Below, one piece after another: positions 33,833-41,319 of a stretch of DNA of 58,086 nucleotides. Origin of the DNA: Myxococcales bacterium (GTDB lineage Bacteria; Myxococcota; Myxococcia; Myxococcales; JAKAPL01); the NCBI GenBank assembly GCA_021807105.1, contig JAKAPL010000020.1:1-58086 (forward strand), given 5' to 3'. Under the pieces are notes generated by a model. It was not told where the DNA came from. It saw only the letters and a list, made by a program, of their open reading frames with translations, and did no database searches. The position numbers were made by a program, and so were the translations under genes. The number at the start of each line of letters is the position of its first letter. Position 1 is the first letter of the stretch.

Positions 33833-36700
33833 TCACGCCCGCGCGCGCTTCTCGTGCTTCGAGAGCAGCGGGCGCAGGTAGCGGCCGGTGTGCGAGGCCG
33901 CGACGCGCGCGACTTCCTCCGGCGACCCCTCGGCGACGATCCGCCCGCCGCCCTCGCCGCCCTCGGGGCCGAGGTCGATCACGTGATCGGCGCACTTCAC
34001 CACGTCTAGGTTGTGCTCGATGACGACCACCGTGTTGCCCGCGTCGACGAGCCGGTCGAGGACGGCGAGGAGCTTCCGTTCGTCCTCGAAGTGGAGGCCG
34101 GTCGTCGGCTCGTCGAGGACGTAGAGCGTCCTCCCCGTCGCGCGGCGGGCCAGCTCGCGGGAGAGCTTGATCCGCTGCGCCTCGCCCCCGGAGAGCTGGG
34201 GTGAGGGCTGGCCGAGGCGCAGGTAGCCGAGTCCCACGTCATCGAGCGTCTTGAGGATCTCGACGATGGAGGCGTGCACGGAGAAGTGCGCCATCGCCTC
34301 GCGCACGCTCATCTCCAGCACCTCGGCGATGGTCTTCCCCTTATGGCGCACCCGCAGCGTCGCGTCGTTGAAGCGCCTGCCGTGGCACGCCTCGCAGGGG
34401 ACGTAGACGTCCGGGAGGAAGTGCATCTCGACGAGCACGACGCCCGCCCCCTCGCACGCCTCGCAGCGGCCGCCCTTCAGGTTGAAGCTGAAGCGGCCGG
34501 GCGCGTAGCCGAAGGCGCGCGCCTCCGGGACGCCCGCGAAGAGGCCGCGGACGAGGTCGAAGACCTTGGTATACGTGGCCGGGTTGCTGCGAGGCGTCCG
34601 GCCGATGGGCTGCTGGTCGATGGCGATGACCTTGTCGAGCTGGTCGATCCCGTCGATCCCCGCGTGCCGGCCGGGGCTCGTCCGCGCGCCGTGGAGCACG
34701 CGCTCAAGCGCGGGGCGGAGGATCTCGCCCACGAGCGTGCTCTTGCCCGCGCCGGAGACGCCGGTGACCGCGACGAAGACGCCGAGCGGGAAGGCGACGT
34801 CGATCGACTTCAGGTTGTTCTCGGAGGCGCCCCGCACGACGAGCCGGCCGCGGGACGGGCGGCGGCGCGGCGGGACGGAGATCTCTCGGCGGCCGGAGAG
34901 GTAGGCGCCGGTCAGGGATCGCGCCGCCGCGGCGAGGTCGGGGGCGGTCCCCTGCGCGACGATCTCGCCCCCCTGCTCGCCCGCGCCAGGGCCGAAGTCC
35001 ACGAGCCAATCGGCCTCCTCCATCGTCTCGCGATCGTGCTCGACGACGATCACCGTGTTGCCGAGGTCGCGCAGCCGCTCCAGCGTCGCGAGGAGCTTCC
35101 GGTTGTCACGCTGGTGGAGGCCGATGGACGGCTCGTCGAGGATGTAGATCACCCCGGTCAGCTCCGAGCCAATCTGCGAGGCGAGCCGGATGCGCTGGCC
35201 CTCGCCGCCGGAGAGCGAGGGGCCGGCCCGGTCGAGGGTCAGGTACGAGAGACCCACATCCACGAGGAAGCCGAGGCGGCCGCCGATCTCCTTGAGCAGC
35301 TCGGTGGCGATCGTTCGATCGTGCTCGGAGAGCGGCAGCGTCTTCAGGAAGGCGGCGGCCTCGCCGATGGTGAGGGCGCAGAGATCGACGATGGACTTGC
35401 CGCCGACCTCGACCGCGCGGGAGGTGGGGTTCAACCGGGCGCCGCCGCAGGCGAGGCAGGGCTTGTTCGAGAGGTAGCGCTGGTAGTAGCGGCGCATCGT
35501 CTCGCTCTGCGTCTGCTTGAAGCGGCGCATCAGGTGTGGCAGGAGCCCCTCCCACGCCCGGCGGTAGCGGCGCGTCTCACCCTCCTCCTCCCAGCGGAAC
35601 TCGATCTCCGCGCCGCCGCCGCCGTTCAGGAGGAAGTCGCGCTGCCGGGCCGGGAGCTCGCGCCAGGGACGGTCGAGGTCCACCCCGCCCGCGCGCGACA
35701 GCTCCTCGACGAGGTCGGCGGTCCAGCCGGAGCCGCGGGTGACGCCCGCAGCCCAGACCTCGATGGCCCCCTCGCGGATGGAGAGCGACGGGTCGGGGAC
35801 GACGAGATCCGGATCCATCTCCGGGCGCGTGCCGAGCCCCTGGCACTCCGGGCACATGCCGGCCGGGTTGTTGAAGGAGAAGTTCTGCGGCGTCGGCTCG
35901 TCGAACGAAAGGCCGCAGGGAATGCAGGCGAGCTTCTCGGAGAAGACGCGATCGGCGTTCCGATCGCCGTCGGGCGCGGCGAGGATCAGGACGCCGTCCC
36001 CCTCGCGAAGCGCCGTCTCGACCGAGTCGATCAGGCGCGGGCCCAGGTCGGGGCGGACCGCGAGCCGATCGACGACGATCTCGATGTCGTGCTTGGTCTT
36101 CTTGTCGAGGTGGAGGCGCGCGCGGCCCTCGAGGCCGTGGAGGACGCCGTCGATGCGGACGCGCGAGAAGCCGCGTTTGGCCGCGTCATCGAGGATGTCG
36201 CGGTGCTCGCCCTTGCGGTCGCGCACGAGCGGGGCGAGGAGCAGCAGGCGCGTGCCGGCGGGACGGCGGAGGATCTCCTCGGCGATCTGCTGGGCGGTCT
36301 GCTTGCCCACCCGGGCGCCGCAGCGGGGGCAGTGCTGGACACCGAGCGAGGCGTACAGGACCCGCAGGTAGTCGTGGACCTCGGTGATGGTGCCGACGGT
36401 CGAGCGCGGGTTGTTGCTCGCCGCCTTCTGCTCGATGGAGATGGCCGGCGAGAGGCCGCGGATGGTGTCGAAGCGGGGCTTCTCCATCTGGCCCAGGAAC
36501 TGGCGGGCGTAGCTGGAGAGCGACTCGACGTAACGGCGCTGCCCCTCGGCGTAGAGCGTATCGAAGGCGAGGGAGGACTTGCCCGATCCGGAGACGCCCG
36601 TGAAGACGATCAGCCTCCGCTTGGGGATGTCGAGCGAGACGTCCTTCAGGTTGTGCTCGCGCGCCCCGCGGATCTGGATCGTTTCGGCCTCGACCACCAT
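33833..36700 (-). CDS. uvrA: excinuclease ABC subunit A
   Basis: A 955-residue ABC-type damage-recognition ATPase of nucleotide excision repair. The ATG at 36700 leads directly to [20 protein letters not shown]. First Walker [38 protein letters not shown], zinc motif [24 protein letters not shown], first signature [15 protein letters not shown], second Walker [17 protein letters not shown], second zinc region [10 protein letters not shown] and [10 protein letters not shown], and final signature [16 protein letters not shown] with [19 protein letters not shown] are all present. Length is normal. The frame is open upstream but the added residues are not UvrA. Confidence 0.98.
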   Translation of the reverse strand: MVVEAETIQIRGAREHNLKDVSLDIPKRRLIVFTGVSGSGKSSLAFDTLYAEGQRRYVESLSSYARQFLGQMEKPRFDTIRGLSPAISIEQKAASNNPRSTVGTITEVHDYLRVLYASLGVQHCPRCGARVGKQTAQQIAEEILRRPAGTRLLLLAPLVRDRKGEHRDILDDAAKRGFSRVRIDGVLHGLEGRARLHLDKKTKHDIEIVVDRLAVRPDLGPRLIDSVETALREGDGVLILAAPDGDRNADRVFSEKLACIPCGLSFDEPTPQNFSFNNPAGMCPECQGLGTRPEMDPDLVVPDPSLSIREGAIEVWAAGVTRGSGWTADLVEELSRAGGVDLDRPWRELPARQRDFLLNGGGGAEIEFRWEEEGETRRYRRAWEGLLPHLMRRFKQTQSETMRRYYQRYLSNKPCLACGGARLNPTSRAVEVGGKSIVDLCALTIGEAAAFLKTLPLSEHDRTIATELLKEIGGRLGFLVDVGLSYLTLDRAGPSLSGGEGQRIRLASQIGSELTGVIYILDEPSIGLHQRDNRKLLATLERLRDLGNTVIVVEHDRETMEEADWLVDFGPGAGEQGGEIVAQGTAPDLAAAARSLTGAYLSGRREISVPPRRRPSRGRLVVRGASENNLKSIDVAFPLGVFVAVTGVSGAGKSTLVGEILRPALERVLHGARTSPGRHAGIDGIDQLDKVIAIDQQPIGRTPRSNPATYTKVFDLVRGLFAGVPEARAFGYAPGRFSFNLKGGRCEACEGAGVVLVEMHFLPDVYVPCEACHGRRFNDATLRVRHKGKTIAEVLEMSVREAMAHFSVHASIVEILKTLDDVGLGYLRLGQPSPQLSGGEAQRIKLSRELARRATGRTLYVLDEPTTGLHFEDERKLLAVLDRLVDAGNTVVVIEHNLDVVKCADHVIDLGPEGGEGGGRIVAEGSPEEVARVAASHTGRYLRPLLSKHEKRARA

Positions 36701-36802
36701 GGAGACGACGGACCCTATACGGCCCGTCACGGCGCCGCAACTGAACCCGGCCTCCCCTGATCCATCGATTCGGAGTGGGGGCGGGCTGATCGGAAGCGTG
36801 GG

Positions 36803-37019
36803 TTCGCGAGACGGGGTCCGCGAGAAGCGATCGCCGCCCGCGCACGCGCACGGGGCGTCTCCCACGCCGGACGTTGCCCGCGGGCGGCTTCGACTGTTAC
36901 ATCGGCCCATGGCCGTCTTGTTCGACGCACGCGGGGCCTTGCGGCTCGCGATCTCCCTGGCCGCCCTGGAGACGGGCGAGCGTCCAGCGCGCGGCGAACG
37001 GCTGCTGCGGGTCGTCGCG
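36803..37019 (+). repeat. left direct repeat flanking the CRISPR island
   Basis: 217 bp nearly identical to 48305-48527, same orientation, differing by a 6-bp indel in a CGCCCG run and at least one substitution. Identity stops abruptly after GTCGTCGCG at 37019. The two copies bracket about 11.3 kb holding the intron, IS fragment, tandem repeats and CRISPR-Cas locus. Confidence 0.95.
36909..37019 (+). pseudogene. truncated 5' copy of the 177-residue gene at 48417
   Basis: The first 37 codons (MAVLFDARGALRLAISLAAL through LLRVVA) are identical to the intact gene at 48417. The frame then runs into unrelated sequence carrying the CRISPR-repeat-like segment. It is a by-product of the duplication that flanks the island, not an independent gene. 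Confidence 0.92.
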
Positions 37020-37029
37020 AGCTCGCGGC

Positions 37030-37065
37030 CCGCCTCAAGCTCGTTGTTGCTGCGGAAGCTGCGCC
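37030..37065 (+). repeat. solitary CRISPR-repeat-like sequence
   Basis: 36 bp matching the repeat of the array at 40029-40705 at 34 positions, same orientation; the two changes turn TTACTG into TTGCTG and GGACGC into GGAAGC. It starts 10 bp after the duplication breakpoint at 37019 and is not followed by a second full repeat at spacer distance, although CCGCCTGGGTTGGTTGTTG just downstream looks faintly related. It could be a relic terminal repeat or a full-length anti-repeat. Confidence 0.9.
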
Positions 37066-37488
37066 GAGCTCCGCCTGGGTTGGTTGTTGCGAAAAATGCG
37101 GCCCGACTGCCGGGGACACACTGCGACCAGACCGTCGCGAAACTACGCGGGAGCCAACACCGCATCGGGAAGTCCAAAGGACGTACGCCGGTGATGACCG
37201 GATGCGGGAAGTCAGACAGCCCCGTAGTAGCGAGGAAGTCGCCGAACGAAGCCGGGGAACTGGCGGAGGAGGCGATGGAGCCTCAAGGAGGCTGGTCGAG
37301 GGGAACTCGCCCGAACGCAACATGCCCCGGCCGCAGCGCCGGATCGGCATGCTCAGCGCGATCGAGCGGCTACGTCAAGCAGGCAACAACGCCTGGCGTC
37401 GAGCACCCAAGGCAAGAGCCGGATGCGGTAATGCCGCACGTCCGGATCCGTGGAGGGGGTGGCCGGCGACGGCCATCCCTACTCCGAT
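37066..37488 (+). mobile_element. group II intron, 3' part with deleted maturase ORF
   Basis: The start of a group II intron-encoded protein is recognisable at 37193 (MTGCGKSDSPVVARKSPNEA) and continues in a shifted frame (RRLVEGNSPERNMPRPQRRI, MLSAIERLRQA) for ~25 residues, then jumps directly to domain V; reverse-transcriptase and maturase domains are gone. Domain V at 37416-37448 (GAGCCGGATGCGGTAATG, GCCGCACGTCCGGATC) has the AGC triad and a tetraloop stem. Domain VI at 37449-37488 has a GGGGGTGGCC stem with a bulged A in CCCTACTCC and ends GAT. The 3' junction lies inside an IS110 transposase gene. The 5' boundary is not identifiable here. Confidence 0.82.
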
Positions 37489-37814
37489 CCGCCCCCGCGA
37501 GCTTCTCGGCGGCGCGCCGGGCGGTCTTCACTCGGTCGCCGGCGCGCACCGGGATGAGCGAGGGCGCGACGACGTCACAGGGGATCTTCATCGCCGCGAG
37601 CGGACGGGGGACCTCGTACCCGCAGGCTCCCCGCCTCGTAGCAAGCGCGGACATCCCCCTCCTTCTTGAGCCGGCCGAAGAAGCGCTTCAGTTCGAGCGC
37701 ATCGTTCCGGAACTTCACCGTCGGCCGAGCCTCGCGGTCATTCACGAGCACCGAGAGGGAGATCGACTCCTTATGAACGTCCATTCCGACCCAGAGCGTT
37801 GTAGTAGTTTTCAT
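37489..37814 (-). pseudogene. IS110-family transposase, N-terminal fragment, frameshifted
   Basis: MKTTTTLWVGMDVHKESISL starts at 37814 (the first D of the DEDD site lies in GMDVH) and runs to CYEAG (the E). A one-base shift near 37645 moves to a second frame reading ACGYEVPRPLAAMKIPCDVV, APSLIPVRAGDRVKTARRA and AEKLAGAD, at which point the group II intron 3' end interrupts the gene on the opposite strand. The rest of the transposase, including the C-terminal Ser domain, is absent. Confidence 0.88.
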
Positions 37815-37984
37815 TCGACCGGCTCCTCGTTTGCGGCTCTGGCCGGCGATGTCGAGGTTAACCCGCGATGAACGAGCGGGCCGGTCGTTCCATACTGTCG
37901 AACCCGCGGCCGATCGACGATCAAAGGCGATCGGAAGAAAGTCCTGCGCTTCGGCTCTCTCGAACGCGGCAATCGACCCGTGAG
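37815..37984. other. gap between IS110 fragment and repeat island
   Basis: No gene supported. The left part presumably contains the original IS110 left-end region; no terminal repeats were identified (IS110 elements usually lack them). Confidence 0.4.
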
Positions 37985-38110
37985 CCCGTCTTATTCACGG
38001 TACGGCGTAGCGAGGCGTTCGAGACCGCGAGCCGAGAAGGGCAAGCGAGAGCGACGACCGACGAGGCGTCGCGTAAAGCACCTCTCTCCAAGTCGTTTGG
38101 AGGGTGGCAA
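37985..38110 (+). repeat. conserved island-edge element, copy B (long form)
   Basis: Starts CCCGTCTTATTCACGGTACG and shares ~85 bp with the other copies (ending AGCGAGAGCGACGACCG). It then shares a further block with copy D on the opposite strand: CCAAGTCGT, a few variable bases, and GGCAAGCCCC. The whole conserved unit is therefore ~125 bp. It forms the left edge of the tandem repeat island that runs to 39684. Confidence 0.85.
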
Positions 38111-38506
38111 GCCCCCCCGCCGCGCTCGGCGGCGCCGTGCAGTACGACGGCCGATCGAGCGACGCCCGCGAACGAGCGAAGGGCGCTCTCGATCGACGAA
38201 GCGTCGCCTCCATCGGGACTCGCGAGCGCGACGATTGGCCCGCGAGCCGCGGCGATCGATCTCTCGTCGCGCCCGACGGCGCCGTGCAGCGCGATGGCCG
38301 ATCGATCGTCAGCCGCGATCGGCCAAAGAGCGGCGACGTTCGGTGTCGCATCGCGCGCTCTGCGCCTCTTGGCCGCGACATCGAACCCTTCAGCGGCGAT
38401 GAACGATCCGTCATCGCGCACGATTGCGCCCGATCGCGCGACGAACGGTCGAGGGCAGGTCTCGATCGCGCGAAGAGCGCCGACAAGAGATCGAATCAGA
38501 GCTCGC
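38111..38506. repeat. degenerate 21-nt-period sequence
   Basis: Loosely periodic GATCG- and GCGCG-rich sequence with the same 21-nt rhythm as the arrays that follow, but with few identical units. No start, ribosome site or homology supports any of the several overlapping open frames. Confidence 0.55.
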
Positions 38507-39060
38507 GATCGATCGATGTCACGAGACAAACGATCGAGCAGCCGCGACCCATCGTCGAAGAGCGCCGACAAGAGATCGATCAGAGCCCGCGATCGATCGA
38601 TGTCACGGGACAAACGATCGAGCAGCCGCGACCCATCGTCGAAGAGCGCCGACAAGAGATCGATCAGAACTCGCGATCGATCGATGTCACGGGACAAACG
38701 ATCGAGCAGCCGCGACCCATCGTCGAAGAGCGGCGACAAGAGAGCGATCAGAGCTCGCGATCGATCGATGTCGCGGGACAAACGATCGAGCAGCCGCGAC
38801 CCATCATCGAAGAGCGCCGACAAGAGAGCGATCAGAGCTCGCGATCGATCGATGTCGCGAGACAAACGATCGAGCAGCCGCGACCCATCATCGAAGAGCG
38901 GCGACAAGAGATCGATCAGAACTCGCGATCGATCGATGTCACGAGACAAACGATCGAGCAGCCGCGACCCATCGTCGAAGAGCGGCGACAAGAGATCGAT
39001 CAGAGCTCGCGATCGATCGATGTCGCGGGACAAACGACCGAGCAGCCGCGACAAGTCGTC
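38507..39060. repeat. 84-bp higher-order tandem repeat (about 6.6 units)
   Basis: Units begin at 38507, 38591, 38675, 38759, 38843, 38927 and 39011, each starting GATCGATCGATGTC. Every unit consists of four related 21-bp subunits ending mostly in GAC. Variation is limited to a few alternating sites (CACGAG/CACGGG/CGCGGG; CGTCG/CATCG; GCGCC/GCGGC). On the minus strand it would encode 28-residue repeats built of amphipathic heptads (DLLSALF, DDGSRLL, DRLSRDI, DRSRALI). Confidence 0.93.
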
Positions 39061-39684
39061 GATCACGCGGTCTCTTTGGTCGGTTGCAAGTTCTCATCGG
39101 CCGATCACGCGGTCTCCTCGGTCGAGTGCAAGCTCTCATTTGTCGATTGCGCGGTCTCTTCGGTCGATCACGCGGTCTCATCGGTCGATCACGCGGTCTC
39201 TTCGGTCGATCACGCGGTCTCATCGGTCGATCACGCGGTCTCTTCGGTCGATTGCGCGGTCTCTTTGGTCGATTGCAAGGTCTCATTTGTCGAGTGCAAG
39301 GTCTCCTCGGCCGAGTGCAAGGTCTCATTTGTCGAGTGCAAGGTCTCCTCGGCCGAGTGCAAGGTCTACTTGGCCGAGTGCAAGGTCTACTTGGCCGAGT
39401 GCAAGGTCTACTTGGTCGATTGCACGGTCTCTTCGGTCGAGTGCACGGTCTCTTTGGTCGATCGCGCCGTCTCTTTGGTCGAGTGCGCGGTCTCCTCGGT
39501 CGAGTGCAAGGTCTCTTTGGTCGATCACGCGGTCTCTTTGGTCGATCACGCGGTCTCTTCGGTCGATCGCGCCGTCTCTTTGGTCGATCACGCGGTCTAC
39601 TTGGTCGATCGCGCGGTCTACTTGGTCGATCACGCGGTCTACTTGGTCGAGTGCACGGTCTCCTCGGTCGAGTGCGCCCCCTGA
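39061..39684. repeat. 21-bp tandem repeat array (about 29 units)
   Basis: Roughly 29 variant copies of a 21-bp unit of the form CGGTCTCTTCGGTCGATCA, mixing a small set of alternatives at fixed positions (TCTC/TCTAC, TTCGG/TTTGG/CTCGG, GATCAC/GAGTGC/GATTGC). On the minus strand this gives heptads such as VIDQVDR and ALDRGDR. The mosaic pattern suggests repeated slippage and gene conversion. No gene call is justified. Confidence 0.93.
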
Positions 39685-39849
39685 TCGGTCGTTTGTCGCC
39701 TCTCCTCGGGCGATTGAGCCGCCCCATGGATCGACCGCGCACCCACCTCGACCGATCCTCCCGCCTCCGCCGGTCTCCGTCCCCGACGACACCCCCGCGC
39801 TCGCCCCCTGAGACCCGCGCGTGTCCACAACTTGGACGATCGACCGTCC

Positions 39850-40028
39850 GTGCGCCGGCAAACCGGCAGTGATGGAGCGAATGGAAGAGTCGTACGGTGA
39901 AGGAGTAGCGGCCCACACCGGCCCGCAAGTCATGCGGAGGCGGGAGCAATCCCGTCGCCGAAGCGTTGACAGGGGAACGTGCGGGCTGGCCATCGAGCCG
40001 CGAAATCAACTCCCCGCAGCCCAGTGTC
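39850..40028 (+). mobile_element. probable 5' fragment of a group II intron
   Basis: Begins GTGCGCCGGCAAACCGGC, compatible with the GUGYG intron start. It then contains a stretch whose translation (MERMEESYGEGVAAHTGP, then GLAIEPRN) resembles a conserved sequence I recall near the 5' end of many proteobacterial group II introns. It breaks off at the first CRISPR repeat (40029). It lies downstream of the 3' intron part on the same strand, the reverse of normal order. Confidence 0.55.
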
Positions 40029-40705
40029 CCGCCTCAAGCTCGTTGTTACTGCGGACGCTGCGCCAGCGATCGGCGCGCACCCCGAGGAGCCGTGGTCCCC
40101 GCCTCAAGCTCGTTGTTACTGCGGACGCTGCGCCGCCGCGCAGGTCGCAGCCGGTGGCTTCGCGAACTCTTGCCGCCTCAAGCTCGTTGTTACTGCGGAC
40201 GCTGCGCCCGAGTTTTCGTCGAGCAGAGAGCCGTCGCGGACCACCCGCCTCAAGCTCGTTGTTACTGCAGACGCTGCGCCAAGACGCTCAAGCGCATCCC
40301 GACGATCCGTTCGACCCGCCTCAAGCTCGTTGTTACTGCGGACGCTGCGCCATACGTCCAAGGTCAACTGGCTGCGCATCAACTCCGCCTCAAGCTCGTT
40401 GTTACTGCGGACGCTGCGCCCCGGCGGGAGCAAGGAGAGAGACATGGACGAGGACCTCCGCCTCAAGCTCGTTGTTACTGCGGACGCTGCGCCAGCAGCC
40501 GCCCCCGCGGGAACTTGACCTTATCGGCGTCCCGCCTCAAGCTCGTTGTTACTGCGGACGCTGCGCCTTCATTGCTCACGCTATTGCGGTTCGCATATTA
40601 GCCGCCTCAAGCTCGTTGTTACTGCGGACGCTGCGCCTGAACACCGACGGGGAGCCGCCCGCGGATTTCCCGCCTCAAGCTCGTTGTTACTGCGGACGCT
40701 GCGCC
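40029..40705 (+). CRISPR. type V-B CRISPR array, 10 repeats and 9 spacers
   Basis: 36-bp repeats (CCGCCTCAAGCTCGTTG to GGACGCTGCGCC) start at 40029, 40099, 40173, 40245, 40316, 40385, 40458, 40532, 40602 and 40670. All are identical except the fourth, with one G-to-A change (GCAGACG). Spacers are 34, 38, 36, 35, 33, 37, 38, 34 and 32 bp and show no visible match elsewhere in the window. Plus-strand orientation is inferred from the candidate tracrRNA: the pairing leaves TGCGCC unpaired at the repeat 3' end, like the TGGCAC end of known V-B repeats. The cas operon converges on the array from the right. Abutting the first repeat is an intron fragment rather than a recognisable leader. Confidence 0.98.
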
Positions 40706-40805
40706 TCATGCTCCGAAAACTCCTGTCGCCACACCGACTTATGGGCGCTGCCGCGAGCGCGGGCTCCGCGGGTTGGGCTCGATGTGCCGCTCCACGCCTC
40801 CAAAG

Positions 40806-40902
40806 CAAGCAAAACCGCTGATGCCCCAGGCGCGAGCGCGAGCCGAGGTCCGCGTCGTCACCGGCGCGCTCGCGGCGATCCGCATGTCAACGAACCTGCC
40901 TG
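40806..40902 (+). ncRNA. candidate tracrRNA for Cas12b
   Basis: Between array and cas2. A perfect 10-bp stem (CGCGAGCGCG 40831-40840; CGCGCTCGCG 40865-40874; 24-base loop) is followed at once by an anti-repeat at 40875-40898 (GCGATCCGCA, then CAACGAACCTG). This pairs with the repeat through GCG/CGC plus TCCGCA/TGCGGA (one bulge), an internal loop, CAACGA/TCGTTG and a few more pairs. Hairpins 5' and anti-repeat 3' is the Cas12b tracrRNA arrangement. CCAGG 40826-40830 and CCTGG 40898-40902 could close an outer helix. Ends and promoter are not defined. Confidence 0.55.
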
Positions 40903-41022
40903 GACCCGATGGCGGAGGGTCAGGAAAGCCTGGCACGTAGCCGAGGAATCGTCCTCTAGCACGGCTCCGGGGCCCATGCAACCTCGATACGCGCCCGAGG
41001 CAGCGCGGGCTGCCCCCCGGGG

Positions 41023-41319
41023 TCAGATCACCGTGACCCGCGTCTGCACCGGCGGCGGCTGCCCAAGGCTCGTGTACCGGGCCGCCGGAGCGCCGTCCTC
41101 GGGGCCAAGGTCGACCATCAGTACCCGATCCTGGCCGTGGTTGATGATCTCGTCCAGCCGGCCCCGCAGCCGCTGGAAGCCTAAACCATCGAGCAGGCAC
41201 TCGAACACCGAATCCTGGAAGCGCACGCCCCAGCCCTCGCAAGTCTGCGCAATGCGGCGCAGGCGCCGTGGGTCCGCGACGTCGTAGCAGACGAGGTAGC
41301 GGCGGCGGACGCTGCTCAT
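41023..41319 (-). CDS. cas2: CRISPR-associated Cas2
   Basis: A 98-residue ferredoxin-fold adaptation protein. MSSVRRRYLVCYDVADPRRL has the strand-1 Asp (D13) typical of Cas2, then RIAQTCEGWGVRFQDSVFEC and a C-terminal strand. It forms the spacer-integration complex with Cas1. The ATG at 41319 overlaps the cas4-cas1 stop (ATGA). It is the last gene of the operon, ending 317 bp from the array. Confidence 0.95.
   Translation of the reverse strand: MSSVRRRYLVCYDVADPRRLRRIAQTCEGWGVRFQDSVFECLLDGLGFQRLRGRLDEIINHGQDRVLMVDLGPEDGAPAARYTSLGQPPPVQTRVTVI

Noticed and set aside
37030-37065. Solitary repeat as the start of a second CRISPR array
   Set aside because: No second full repeat occurs at a spacer-like distance; the faintly similar stretch a few bases downstream is too close and too diverged.
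37286-37296. AGGAGGCTGGT inside the intron remnant, resembling the inverted-repeat element ends
   Set aside because: It lies inside the intron-encoded protein remnant, lacks the leading T and the GTGAAA part, has no inverted partner and is not at a stop codon; probably chance.
37868-39811. A 647-codon SR-like repeat protein on the plus strand, and 381- and 222-codon heptad proteins on the minus strand
   Set aside because: Several long frames are open at once on both strands, none has a convincing ribosome site, and all start in or next to repeat elements. They are listed as repeats, not genes.
39979-40821. Open frames across the CRISPR array containing repeated SSLLLRTLR-type or KLVVTADAAP-type peptides
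   Set aside because: These are translations of the 36-bp repeats; spacer lengths that vary by non-multiples of three destroy any constant frame.
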